A stretch of DNA of 64,000 bases from Nitrobacter hamburgensis X14 (lineage in GTDB: Bacteria > Pseudomonadota > Alphaproteobacteria > Rhizobiales > Xanthobacteraceae). Numbering within the stretch: the stretch's first letter is position 1; each line of letters opens with the position of its first letter. Positions 54,608-63,139 of this stretch are shown in pieces. Both the position numbers and the translations under genes were made by a program. The DNA is taken from positions 3,334,001 to 3,398,000 of the forward strand of contig NC_007964.1 of assembly GCF_000013885.1 (NCBI RefSeq), given 5' to 3'. Below the pieces are notes generated by a model, which was given only the letters and a program-made list of their open reading frames with translations, was not told where the DNA came from and did not search any database.

Positions 54608-55150
54608 TCATGATGAGCGGACGAGCCGGCGAATGAGCAGGATGGCAGAAGCGGCGTAGAGGAAGGCCGCAGCGGAGTTGATCGTGGTGTTGGCGGGATG
54701 CGGTTCGACAAGCAGCACCCACCCATCCGTGCCGACCAGCGCGTGGCGCTTGCGGCCATTGATCTTCTTTCCGGCATCATAGCCGCGCAGTCCGCCGGCC
54801 TCGGTGGTTTTGACGCTTTGGCTGTCGATGATGGCGGCCGTTGGGCTGGCGTCACGGCCGACATATTCGCGATCCGCCATGACCAGGGCATGATTGATCC
54901 TGGCCGCGAACCAGCGATAGACGCTCGACCACGGTGGAAAATCCAACGGCAAGAGCCGCCAGGCGATGCCCCCGCGCAGCACGTAGAAGATGGCGTTGAC
55001 GATCTCGCGCATCGACCAGGAACGCGGCCGCCCCGTCTTCTTGGCCGCGGCAAGGTGAGGCTCGACAAGCCTCCACTCCGCGTCCGTCAAATCTGTCTGG
55101 TATCGTGCCGCGCGACGGCTATGCTGTTCACGGGTGGTCGGGGTCCACAT
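54608..55150 (-). pseudogene. IS5-family transposase with internal deletion
   Basis: ATG at 55150 (GGAGAT just upstream) starts MWTPTTREQHSRRAARYQ. It continues through the first catalytic Asp (IIDSQSVKTTEAGGLRGYD) and KKINGRKRHALVGTDGWVLL. After VEPHPAN it jumps directly to the C-terminal AAAFLYAASAILLIRRLVR, so the second Asp and the Glu of the DDE triad are lost while the frame is kept. Related ends containing GTTTCGAAA occur at about 54600 and 55220. It cannot be catalytically active. Confidence 0.75.
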
Positions 55151-55331
55151 GATAATCTCCAAGAAGCTCGCAACTCCTTGGAACCATCCAAAACCCCACC
55201 CACTCAAACCCTTTCGAAACAGATGGGGTGATTGGGGTCTCTTCTAAGCCGAGATGAAAGCGGCTGCTCCTGTCGAGATGTGCGAACGTGGTCAATGTTG
55301 AATTGCCACAAACATCAGGAAGGAACAGCCA

Positions 55332-56018
55332 TGAAGTATTACCGGACTGGACGTGTCTTTGGAAGAGACCGCTATTTGCGTTGTCGACGAGAGTGCCCGG
55401 ATCGTGAAGGAGGTGCGAGCGTCGAGCGACCCTCAGGCGTTGATCGACGCATTGGGTGAAATCGGCCTGCCGCTTGAGCGGATCGGTCTGGAAGCGTGTT
55501 CGCTGACGGCGTGGCTTCATGACGGGCTAGGTGCCGAGGGCCTACCGGCGATTTGCATCGAGGCGCGACAAGCCAACGCAGCGATGAAGACGATGCCGAA
55601 CAAAACCGATCGCAACGATGCCCGGGCATTGGCGCAAATCATGCGCACCGGCTGGTATCGCCGGGTGCATGTGAAGAGCCGGCAGTACCGGCTCTGGCGT
55701 TCCCTGCTTGTCGCCCGCCGCACGGTGCTGAACGAGATGCGCACCATCGAGAATGTGGTCAGGGCGATCCTGCGGGAGGCCGGCATCAAGCTGGGTACGC
55801 CATCGTGCCATCGTGAGCCGTCTTTGCCGGCCGCGCGCGCCCTGACCGGCACAGACCGACCCGGTCGTCATGCCGCCGGTCGAGCCGCTGCTGGCGATCC
55901 TGAGCACGATGCTGAGAGAGTTCGCTCGCCTGACGAAGCAAGTTATCGATCTCGTTCGCAAGGAAGAGGTCTGCCGGCGGCTGATGAGCGTTCCCGGGGT
56001 TGGAGCAACAACCTCATA
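55332..56018 (+). pseudogene. IS110-family transposase, frameshifted and truncated
   Basis: ATG at 55332 behind AGGAAGG encodes MKYY, then a frameshift near 55343 leads to GLDVSLEETAICVVDESARI, LEACSLTAWLHDGLGAEGLP and PNKTDRNDARALAQIMRTGW. A second frameshift near 55800 leads to PPVEPLLAILSTMLREFARL and CRRLMSVPGVGATTS. It stops there, without the C-terminal half of the transposase-20 domain. Confidence 0.7.
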
Positions 56019-56041
56019 ATGCCCGTTATCAGTCGGGTGAA

Positions 56042-56476
56042 ATGATCATCCGCTACCGATTTCATCCCCGTTACGGGGAAACGGTTATTGCTACAGGGGG
56101 CAATCGCCATGGTGACGAGGTCGCTCTCATCATCCGCCAGCCTGACGGCACCCTGGCGCAATTGCCGATCTGGATGACGGAGGATCGGGCGGAGGCGATG
56201 ATGGTGACGGAGAGTCCCCGTCTGCCGCTGACGTATCTACGCGAACTTCGTCTTGAGCTCGATGCCGGCCTGACCTTGCTGCGCGACGATTCCCGTCGTG
56301 AAGGGGGAGACAAGCATGAAGCATCGGCAATCCTGTCACCGCCAATTCGATCTCTTCGTGCCCAAGAGCCCACCGGCGCCGATAGCACCGGCCGAGTGGA
56401 CGAAGCTGGTGCCGCTGGTGAGCGCGCTGTTGTCGGAAGCATTGCGCGTCGCCGCAGCGACGGAGGCCGGCGATGA
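56042..56476 (+). CDS. DUF5372-like protein of a serine-recombinase cassette
   Basis: The protein has up to 144 residues: MIIRYRFHPRYGETVIATGG, LIIRQPDGTLAQLPIWMTED, LPLTYLRELRLELDAGLTLL. It resembles the small DUF5372-type proteins encoded just before large serine recombinases in Hyphomicrobiales. The last 60 residues overlap the next gene and may not be genuine. Function is unknown. It is followed by the small gene at 56316 and the recombinase fragment. Confidence 0.55.
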   Translation: MIIRYRFHPRYGETVIATGGNRHGDEVALIIRQPDGTLAQLPIWMTEDRAEAMMVTESPRLPLTYLRELRLELDAGLTLLRDDSRREGGDKHEASAILSPPIRSLRAQEPTGADSTGRVDEAGAAGERAVVGSIARRRSDGGRR

Positions 56477-56489
56477 AGATCACGTCTGA
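56316..56489 (+). CDS. Small protein of the recombinase cassette
   Basis: The 57-residue protein (MKHRQSCHRQFDLFVPKSPP onward, helical C-terminus LVPLVSALLSEALRVAAATE) starts at ATG 56316 with GGGGAG 5-6 bases upstream. It overlaps the recombinase ATG at 56473 in another frame. Position between the DUF5372-like gene and the recombinase suggests a cassette partner of unknown function. Confidence 0.5.
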   Translation: MKHRQSCHRQFDLFVPKSPPAPIAPAEWTKLVPLVSALLSEALRVAAATEAGDEDHV

Positions 56490-56850
56490 CCACTTGGCGC
56501 GCGGCGCCTTCATCTACATCCGGCAATCCACCGTCGACCAGCTTACCAACAACCATGAGAGCCGGCGGCGTCAATATGGCCTTGCTGACCGTGCCCATAC
56601 ACTTGGCTGGGCGGATGTGACAATCATAGACGACGACCCCGGCCGCTCGGGTTCGGGCGTCAGTCGTCCAAGCTTCGAGAAGCTGCTGGCAGCGATCTGT
56701 GAAGGCCGCGTCGGCGCCGTGTTTGCAATCAAGGACAATGGCGTGGCTCGGCACCGCCTTGAAGTCTTCCCGGCCCAGCCGCAATGCATCGAGAAGGTCG
56801 GAGAAGCCGATGCGACGGATCACGGGTCCAATTACGCCGACAGTTTCTGA
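56473..56850 (+). pseudogene. Large serine recombinase, N-terminal fragment
   Basis: The fragment has the resolvase catalytic domain start with the active-site serine in FIYIRQSTVDQLTNNHESRR, then IIDDDPGRSGSGVSRPSFEK and ICEGRVGAVFAI. Homology ends near 56733; the remaining frame to 56850 is antisense to a DUF2189 gene fragment. The conserved SRLARN segment and the large C-terminal domain are missing, so it is inactive. Confidence 0.75.
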
Positions 56851-56895
56851 TGGTAGGTGTGACGTGTCTTCGATGGATGAAAGGTGGCCATGTTC
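56733..56895 (-). pseudogene. DUF2189 (YciC-like) membrane protein, 5' fragment
   Basis: The minus strand encodes VIGPVIRRIGFSDLLDALRL followed by GREDFKAVPSHAIVL, a close match in pattern to the N-terminus of DUF2189 proteins. An ATG at about 56895 behind GGGAGA starts MATFHPSKTRH in a neighbouring frame, so there is one frameshift. All membrane helices are lost where the recombinase fragment begins. Confidence 0.55.
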
Positions 56896-57224
56896 GTTGT
56901 CTCCCTTTCGCGGAGCATCTCGGGCCGCCAGAAGGCACGGGTTCGCCCCTTCGGAAACGATTACGATCAAGCCAGACGCGAGAGCAAGGAACCCGGTCTT
57001 GCCGCGACCTGTGAGGCAATTCTAATTCCTATCTTTGATTTTCGTTGCTCGCGGTTCGGTGAGAATTTATGCCGCACACTGCATCAGTTCCCGATGCTGG
57101 TGCCATTTACAACTGCCGGGGTAGCCCCATGATCTGTGCTGCGACGCACAACAAGGCCGCAGGCACCCTCCCATCCCCGGGCAATTAGCCAACCGGTCGG
57201 CCTAGCCACCCCGTCTACCCCTCA
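56896..57224. other. Region upstream of the DUF2189 fragment, no gene seen
   Basis: About 330 bases probably containing the former promoter region of the DUF2189 gene. No RNA gene or repeat was recognised. Confidence 0.35.
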
Positions 57225-57258
57225 CCCGCCAGTGCGTCCCCTCGCCGGCGGGTTTTTT
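57225..57258 (+). terminator. Rho-independent terminator
   Basis: CCCGCC (57225-57230) pairs with GGCGGG (57247-57252), followed at once by six T. It is oriented for transcripts coming from the left, but no intact gene now precedes it. Confidence 0.6.
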
Positions 57259-57336
57259 ATCGGGCCAGACCGCGGCAAGCGCCACCGCTGGCGCCGGCCG
57301 TAAGAGCGTAAGCGCTCAAGCGTGGCCCTATTTAAT

Positions 57337-57480
57337 GTGAGCTTGATGTTTTGCGGAATCGCCATGGCATGAGGTCTTCGATTTTGTTTTGGGGATGGCC
57401 GGCGATGATGGCCACGATGGATGCGAGCAAGGCCCAATTTTCGGCGCCGACATCATGACCGGCGAAGAGCAGCCTGAATG
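57337..57480 (-). pseudogene. IS66-family transposase, C-terminal fragment
   Basis: The minus strand reads FRLLFAGHDVGAENWALLAS then IVAIIAGHPQNKIEDLMPWR and stops shortly after, matching the C-terminus of IS66 transposases (FAGxxxGxxNWAxxAS ... LLPW). It is shorter than the other IS66 fragments and of a different subtype. Confidence 0.6.
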
Positions 57481-57959
57481 CGATTGCGCGGCAACGGAGC
57501 GTAGCCGCTCTCGAACCCCATGCCCGTCATTACCGGACTTCACGATCCAGAGGCCGTCCGCGGTGCGCTTGGCATGGCGCGAGGCGTTCGTACAGCATCG
57601 CTGGCGGCTTAGCTTCCCACTATCGCACGCTACATTGAACCTCCGGCACACTGCGATAACCAAAAGCGTCACATGTGACGCCGTCACGGGTACGCCCGAT
57701 TTCTCGAACGCCCCCGTTACTTCCCCACTTCTGTAACGAAGAATTCCGGATTTGCTCAGAATTGCGGCGGCGATCTGCACTGCATTCGAATAGGGCACTT
57801 CGAAGGATTTGACGCCTCGTTCGGACCGTTTCGGGGTGGTGACGAACGGCGAGGAAATCATCCTGAATTAAAGGGCGCGGAAAGATGCCGCGCCTTTTGA
57901 CCTTTCACAAAGGCTGTGAATCTACTCGTTTTCGTCCGTTTCGGAGACCGGTCGCCTTA
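57481..57959. other. Unassigned region before the IS5 element
   Basis: A minus-strand frame from 57861 runs through this stretch and into the IS66 fragment, but has no recognisable motif. A short plus-strand tail (PRSDRFGVVTNGEEIILN) ends at 57871 just before the hairpin terminator, so a truncated rightward gene, perhaps phage-derived, may end here. Confidence 0.3.
57874..57898 (+). terminator. Rho-independent terminator
   Basis: GGCGCGG (57874-57880) and CCGCGCC (57888-57894) form a 7-bp GC stem followed by TTTT. It directly follows the stop at 57871. Confidence 0.55.
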
Positions 57960-58854
57960 GAGCCTGTTTGAAAATTGGGCTAGGCGGGGATTCCGGTATC
58001 GCAGCGAATATGATTCACACTTGGGATGTGGCGCAAGCAGCGAAGCCGGATGGCCAGGATCGCCCGGAAGACCAAGCGATATCCGTCTGATCTGACAGAC
58101 GAGGAATGGGAACGGATCGCGCCGCTGATGCCGAAACCAGGACGCCGGGGCCGGCCGCGTGAAGTCGAATTTCGCGAAGTGATCAACGCGGTGCGCTATC
58201 TCGTGCGCTCGGGCTGCGTGCTGCCAGTGCATTTCGGTCACTGGCGGACGGTTTATGGCTGGTTCCGCGAGTTGGCGCGGCGCTTCCTGTTCCAGACGAT
58301 CCATGACGTCGAACTGATGCTCGATCGGGAACGGCAGGGGCGCGAAGCAAGCCCGTCGGCTGCGGTGATCGACAGCCAGTCGGTCAAAGCCCCGCATAGC
58401 GAGACGCGCGGCTATGACGCCGGCAAGAAAATCGTTGGTCGAAAGCGCCACATCGCGGTCGACACGGACGGGCGATTGCTGATGATCAATCTGACAACCG
58501 CCGACATCTCCGACAGCGCAGGCGCGCAAGCGATCCTCGATGCGATCCGCAAACGCTGGCCGTGGGTGAAACATCTGTTCGCCGACGCCGCCTACGACCG
58601 GTTGAAACTGATGGACAAAGCCGTCTATCTGCAGTTCGTACTCGAAATCATCCGACGCCGCGACGGGCAGAAGGGCTTCGAAGTCCTGCCGCGCCGCTGG
58701 GTGGTCGAACGAACTTTCGGCTGGATGATCCGCTGGCGCAGGCTCGTGCGTGATTACGAACGTCGCATCGATGTCTCAACCGCCATGATCCATGTCGCCA
58801 TGGCCGGTGTCCTCATCCGCAGAAACGCTCATCCCTGATTTTCCAAACAGGCTC
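57960..58854 (+). mobile_element. Complete IS5-family element (IS1031-like) with TTA target duplication
   Basis: The left end reads GAGCCTGTTTGAAAAT and the right end, reverse-complemented, GAGCCTGTTTGGAAAAT; 11 bases are identical before a one-base difference. TTA flanks both ends (57957-57959 and 58855-58857), a 3-bp duplication typical of IS1031-type IS5 elements. Length is 895 bp. Intact ends, direct repeats and transposase indicate a recent insertion. Confidence 0.85.
58026..58838 (+). CDS. IS5-family transposase (intact)
   Basis: The 270-residue protein (262 from ATG 58050) has YPSDLTDEEWERIAPLMP and the DDE-type residues in AAVIDSQSVKAPHSETRGYD, HLFADAAYDRLKL and RRWVVERTFGWMIRWRRLVR. 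It fills the 895-bp element. No frameshift is seen, so it may be active and could also serve the internally deleted IS5 relative at 54608 if the ends were recognised, which is doubtful. Confidence 0.9.
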   Translation: MWRKQRSRMARIARKTKRYPSDLTDEEWERIAPLMPKPGRRGRPREVEFREVINAVRYLVRSGCVLPVHFGHWRTVYGWFRELARRFLFQTIHDVELMLDRERQGREASPSAAVIDSQSVKAPHSETRGYDAGKKIVGRKRHIAVDTDGRLLMINLTTADISDSAGAQAILDAIRKRWPWVKHLFADAAYDRLKLMDKAVYLQFVLEIIRRRDGQKGFEVLPRRWVVERTFGWMIRWRRLVRDYERRIDVSTAMIHVAMAGVLIRRNAHP

Positions 58855-58860
58855 TTAGTC

Positions 58861-60297
58861 TTACTGCGTCACAAATGATGGTCTGGGCGGTAGGCGAAGC
58901 TGATCGCACAACAAGGACATCTCGCCAGGGTGCGGACGAGCGCCTGTTCGAGCCGCCGCCGCATCGTTGCGATCGAATTTGGAATATGACGTTGGGTCCG
59001 CAACGGCAGATCCGCGGGGTCTGCGATCTGCGGGAATGCGAGCGAGCGGGATCGGCCGGGTGCGCCTAGCGCCTGAGGGGGGAATCGTCTCCCGCTCGGA
59101 GATCAGGAATCCGTAGGCCGCAATGCACATTGTCGCGTGGTGATGAAAGCCTCGCCAGCCGCGTCCCTCAAAATGGCCGAGGCCGACCTCCTGCTTGAGG
59201 TCCTGATAGTCGCGTTCGATGCGCCAGCGCAATTTAGCCATATCAACGAGGGTCCGGAATGCCACATCCTCTGGCAGTGTCGAGAGCCAGTATTTGGTGG
59301 GCTGGTCTTCGCCTTTCGGCCATTCGATCAGCAACCATTCCTCCAATCGCCGGGTGGACTGCCAATAATCACGATGCGCGGCACGAACCCGCACGCGGGC
59401 AAAACGCGAGGTCAGCTTTTCGTTCGTTCCTTGCCGCCACGTGATGGTGCGCCAGGCTTTGGCCGGCAGGCCGAGCGCGAGCGTCTTGACGGCGACCGGC
59501 TGATGCTGACGGTTGCGGCGCATCAGTTTCGGTGGACGACCGCGACCAGACCATGGCTTCGGTGGCAAAGGGCCGGTGCCGGGCGCCCATACTGTCGTGC
59601 TTGACAGAAGTCCGGCCACATACGTCAATCCCAGCGCCGTGATCTCCGTGCGCATGTCGCTATTGTTGCCATAGCCCGCGTCCATCAGCACGACGCCGCG
59701 CGGAAGACCAGTCGCACAGGCCCACCGCAACTGCTCCAACGCGATCTCCGGCTTGGTCTGGAAGCCGGCTTCGGCGGAGATGCCCACCTTGCGCCGCCGA
59801 TCGCAATCCTCGGTCCATTCCTTCGGTAGATAGAGTCGATAGGCGACAGGCAGGCTGGCGTTGTGGTTGGCGACTGACAGCGACACCGCCACCTGGCAAT
59901 TATCCTGCTTGCCGAGTTGCCCGCAATATTGCCGTGCAACTCCAACCGAATGTCGGCCCTGCTTGGGAAATCCGGTATCGTCGATGATCCAGGCTTCGAT
60001 TGGGCCCCGGCGTTCAATCGCCGGCAGGACCATCGCGCGGACCTTGCCCAGCACTTTCTCATCCGACCAGGTGCCGCTGCCAACGAAATGCAGCAGCGAC
60101 TGATGCTGTGCCGCCGTCCGTTCCGGTGCCGTCGCCGCCGCCATCGGTTCCACGCTCTTGCGACCAGCACAGGTCATCAGGCCGACGCAATAGTCGCGCA
60201 GCGGCGCCTTCCGATCAGCATGACCGATGACGCTGGCAAGCCCTTCCAAATACGCCGCAAACCGCATCTCGCTGGTCCTGGTGCCACGCCCGCTCAT
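58861..60297 (-). CDS. IS701-family transposase (intact)
   Basis: The 478-residue protein has RDYCVGLMTCAGRKSVEPMA, the first catalytic Asp in AWIIDDTGFPKQGRHSVGVA, the second in GVVLMDAGYGNNSDMR and the Glu in KLRWRIERDYQDLKQEVGL. The C-terminal 80 residues are Arg/Pro-rich and end FVTQ inside the terminal repeat. It is a different subtype from the IS701 N-terminus in the chimera at 49645. Confidence 0.9.
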   Translation of the reverse strand: MSGRGTRTSEMRFAAYLEGLASVIGHADRKAPLRDYCVGLMTCAGRKSVEPMAAATAPERTAAQHQSLLHFVGSGTWSDEKVLGKVRAMVLPAIERRGPIEAWIIDDTGFPKQGRHSVGVARQYCGQLGKQDNCQVAVSLSVANHNASLPVAYRLYLPKEWTEDCDRRRKVGISAEAGFQTKPEIALEQLRWACATGLPRGVVLMDAGYGNNSDMRTEITALGLTYVAGLLSSTTVWAPGTGPLPPKPWSGRGRPPKLMRRNRQHQPVAVKTLALGLPAKAWRTITWRQGTNEKLTSRFARVRVRAAHRDYWQSTRRLEEWLLIEWPKGEDQPTKYWLSTLPEDVAFRTLVDMAKLRWRIERDYQDLKQEVGLGHFEGRGWRGFHHHATMCIAAYGFLISERETIPPSGARRTRPIPLARIPADRRPRGSAVADPTSYSKFDRNDAAAARTGARPHPGEMSLLCDQLRLPPRPSFVTQ

Positions 60298-60376
60298 ATC
60301 TGCCTCATTGGCTGATGGTCGATCCTTCCACCATCGCTGATTCTGGCCAGCTACAGCCTGCGGTTTTGTGACTCAG
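58864..60376 (-). mobile_element. IS701-family element
   Basis: CTGCGTCACAAA at 58864-58875 and TTTGTGACTCAG at 60365-60376 form imperfect terminal inverted repeats around the transposase gene. A clear target duplication was not seen. The left end lies 9 bases from the IS5 right end, so one inserted beside the other. Confidence 0.65.
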
Positions 60377-60407
60377 CCAGACTAGATAGCAGATGAGATT
60401 GATAGGA

Positions 60408-60441
60408 AAAAATAAAAAGGCACGGTGGCCCGCGCCTTTGC
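60408..60441 (-). terminator. Rho-independent terminator after the tape-measure remnant
   Basis: On the minus strand AAAGGCGCGG-GCCA-CCGTGCCTTT is followed by a long T-rich run. It lies about 20 bases after the stop of the tape-measure remnant at 60462, as expected for a native gene end. Confidence 0.6.
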
Positions 60442-60461
60442 CTGATCGATGCAGGGTCGTC

Positions 60462-60650
60462 TCAATCACTCAGATACCCGCGCAGCTCCGCTTCAAGCTC
60501 TGCCAGAAATCGGCGCATCCGGTTGTCAATCTGGCGCGCCACTGCCTGTGGGTTTTCGCCCGAGATATTGAAAGTCGGGGAGAACGTCATCGGACCTCGA
60601 TTCGATGTGTTGGTGGTCGATCTCGCGATCGCCGAGCGTAAGCCGGCTGG
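60462..60650 (-). pseudogene. Phage tail tape-measure-like protein, C-terminal remnant 1
   Basis: The minus strand encodes FSPTFNISGENPQAVARQID then RMRRFLAELEAELRGYLSD and a stop. The ending parallels the remnant at 61763 (EMERYLRDLKAEQRGLLSD). Upstream the frame is closed by a TAG near 60660, so only the last about 60 codons remain. Confidence 0.55.
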
Positions 60651-60774
60651 AACGGAGGCCAGCAGCTCCTATGATTTTCCGAACCTGATCGGGCAGCGCC
60701 ATACCTTTCCTTTCCGTTCCACGGTGTGTTAAGCTTTTAAAGAGGTCATTCGCTCATGCGCTGGGGGCCTATTC

Positions 60775-61596
60775 GTGAATGTTTTCTCACCTGCAACTGA
60801 CCTTTTCAGCCGATCCCAGGCGTTGCGACACGACTATCTCAACGCCAAGCCTTGGCCTCACGTCGTTATCGACAACGGCTTTTCCGAAGAGTCCTTGGAT
60901 GCGATCGCAGCCGAAATCGCCAAGCTCGATCAAACGCACCTCATCTCAAGTATCGATGATCGTCAAATCAAGCAGGAAGCATCAGAAGGCTTAGGACCAG
61001 CAACGCAGCGCTTTTTGGAACTTGTCGATAGTGCAAACTTCCGCGAGTTCATCTCGACCGTGACCGGAGTCGAGAACCTGCTGTCCGATCCGACGCACAA
61101 ATTTGCGGGGGCGCACAGGACACCACCAGGCGGCTTCACCAAAATCCATCGCGATTTCGAGGTGCACTCCGTCACAGGTTTGTTTCATCGGGTGAACCTA
61201 TTAGTCTACCTGAATCGTGACTGGCCTGACTCGTATGGTGGCTGTCTCGAACTGTGGCCATCGGACATGTCCGCCATCGGCCGTCGTGTTTTTCCGCGGT
61301 TTAACACGATGGTTCTGTGGGAAACCCACGGCGCGACACTGCATGGCCTGCCCGATCCAGTGACTTGCCCTCCAGATCGAATGCGTCTGTCCGTCGCCTC
61401 GTATTACTATACCAAGGAACGCCGACCCACAGCAGCCGGTGAACACCGAACCAGCTATTGGGCCGCCCGTCCCGAGGACGATCGCTCGATAGAGCGGATG
61501 GGTTGGTTGGATCATGTGCGAGCGGTGACTCCCGAGCCGCTGAAGTACTTGATTCGAGCAGCACGCGATCATTTTGTGCGGCGAGGGTCACATTGA
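60775..61596 (+). CDS. 2-oxoglutarate/Fe(II)-dependent oxygenase
   Basis: The 273-residue protein has PWPHVVIDNGFSEESLDAI, the first two iron ligands in TKIHRDFEVH (His-x-Asp), the double-stranded beta-helix LLVYLNRDWPDSYGGCLELW, the distal His near WETHGATLHGLP and the 2-oxoglutarate Arg in DRMRLSVASYYYT. This fits prolyl/asparaginyl hydroxylase-like 2OG-Fe(II) enzymes. GTG at 60775 has GGGGG about 8 bases upstream. It is a single rightward gene between two leftward phage-tail remnants, so it is probably cargo of a degraded prophage or island. The substrate is unknown. Confidence 0.8.
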   Translation: MNVFSPATDLFSRSQALRHDYLNAKPWPHVVIDNGFSEESLDAIAAEIAKLDQTHLISSIDDRQIKQEASEGLGPATQRFLELVDSANFREFISTVTGVENLLSDPTHKFAGAHRTPPGGFTKIHRDFEVHSVTGLFHRVNLLVYLNRDWPDSYGGCLELWPSDMSAIGRRVFPRFNTMVLWETHGATLHGLPDPVTCPPDRMRLSVASYYYTKERRPTAAGEHRTSYWAARPEDDRSIERMGWLDHVRAVTPEPLKYLIRAARDHFVRRGSH

Positions 61597-61762
61597 CGGC
61601 ATAGCCGACGCCAACTGGCGTTGTGATCGCCTTCAACCAGATAAAACAGTGATGCGCCTCGTAATTGAATTGAGAACAACGCCGCGCTCCGTAGCACCGC
61701 TCCAGCCTTCAGGGCGCGCGACGAGTTCTGACGAAAGAGGCGCGGTGATCCCGCGCGCTTGA

Positions 61763-62078
61763 TCAATCACTCAACAACCCCCGCTGCTCGGCTTTCAGAT
61801 CGCGAAGGTATCGCTCCATCTCGGAGCGCACCTGCCCGGCAATTGCACGAGGATCATCGCCACCCATGATGTCGATGGTCGGATTAAGGCTGTAGGTCCG
61901 CGTTGACGATGTGGACGAGCTTCCAGCGACCGCCGCAGCCCCGTCAGCGGTCAACCGGCGCAGCGTGTCGTTGGTCTCGATCCGGCCGGACATACCCGGC
62001 ACGAAAAGCTCGGGGCCGCGCTCACCGACAAGGTAGGGCTTGGCGCGCATGTCTGCCGTCAGCGCCCATGAGACAAAT
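61763..62078 (-). pseudogene. Phage tail tape-measure protein, C-terminal remnant 2
   Basis: The minus strand reads KPYLVGERGPELFVPGMSGR (the hallmark GE-x-GPE-x-x-VPG segment), RRLTADGAAAVAGSSSTSST and SLNPTIDIMGGDDPRAIAGQ before the EMERYLRDLKAEQRGLLSD end. The 5' part is cut off by the left end of the IS3 element at about 62079. A GCGCGG/CCGCGC hairpin follows the stop (about 61735-61757). Confidence 0.75.
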
Positions 62079-62133
62079 TGAGGGACTTTCCGGAGGGAGG
62101 ATTTCTGGTTCATCGTAGCCGCAAGGAGCGCAG

Positions 62134-62274
62134 ATGAAACAGAAATCCGGGCCGGGCAAAGTGCCGGCAGAACGAGTGCTGAAGGACATCCGACGTCAGA
62201 CCCGCCGGCAGTACTCGGCGGAAGAGAAGATCCGCATTGTGCTGGAGGGGCTGCGCGGCGAGGAGAACATCTCC
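62134..62274 (+). pseudogene. IS3-family OrfA, N-terminal fragment
   Basis: The fragment reads MKQKSGPGKVPAERVLKDIR then RQYSAEEKIRIVLEGLRGEE, the helix-turn-helix start of IS3 OrfA. After about 47 codons it runs into IS1111 sequence in the opposite orientation. Confidence 0.75.
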
Positions 62275-63123
62275 CCGAGCACCGTGAACGAGCAGGCTAC
62301 GCAGATGCTGGTTGCCCCGCTTTGAGATACCCATCAGCGTAGTGCGATCGCCGCTGGAGAACTGTCGTGGCACGAGGCCAACCCAGGCGGCGAGATGGCG
62401 ACCGTTCTTGAACTCGGCGCCGTCACCGATCGCCGCAACGATGGCTGTGGCGGTCTTCGGACCGACACCCTTGATCTTGGCAATCCTCTGACAAGGCTCG
62501 CTGCTGTGGAAGACGCGATCGATCTTCTGGTCGAACAGCCCGATCCGGCGGTCGAGATCGCGCATAAGATCATAGAGTTCGGCAATCGCTTCGCGCGCCA
62601 TTGGCGTCAGGTCATTCTTCAGGTCGGACAGAAACTCTGGAATCAACCGCCTGGCACGCGTGATTGACTTTGCCATGGCAAAACCGCGGTCGAGCAGAAG
62701 ACCGCGGATCTGGCTGACCACGGCAGTGCGATGATTGACCATGCGTTGGCGAGCGCGATGCAGAGCCTGGATATCCTGCTGCTCGACCGTCTTCTTCGGG
62801 ACGAGCGGGATGTGCGGTTGGCGTGCGGCGGTGCAGATCGCTTCAGCGTCGTTGCCGTCGTTCTTCTGCCGGCGCACAAAGGGCTTCACATATTGCGGGC
62901 TGATGATCTTCACCCGGTGGCCAAGTGCCTCAAACTTACGAGCCCAGCAGAACGCGCCCGTGCATGCTTCGACCACGATCGTGCAGCGCTCGACCTGTGC
63001 AATAATGTCGAGAAGCTGATCGCGCATTACACGCCGCTTCAGCACGACGCTGCCATGATGATTGACCCCGTGAAGTTGAAACACGTTTTTGGCGATATCG
63101 ATACCGAGCGTCTCGACGGTCAT
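62275..63123 (-). pseudogene. IS110-family (IS1111 group) transposase, C-terminally truncated
   Basis: ATG at 63123 (AGGAGAG upstream) encodes MTVETLGIDIAKNVFQLHGV, VKIISPQYVKPFVRRQKNDG, NDAEAICTAARQ, IKGVGPKTATAIVAAIGDG and AAWVGLVPRQFSSGDRTTLM. Similarity stops after KRGNQHLRSLLVHGAR at about 62275; the open frame continues to 62110 through antisense IS3 sequence. The last about 50-60 residues of the family are missing. Confidence 0.8.
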
Positions 63124-63139
63124 TGTAGCTCTCCTTCCT

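Noticed and set aside
56071..56970. Leftward 299-codon open frame as one gene
   Set aside because: Only its first part (56733-56895) resembles DUF2189; the rest is antisense to the recombinase cassette. It is a chimera across a breakpoint.
57328..57861. Leftward 177-codon open frame
   Set aside because: Its last part is out of frame with the IS66 C-terminal fragment and the remainder has no recognisable motif or ribosome-binding site.
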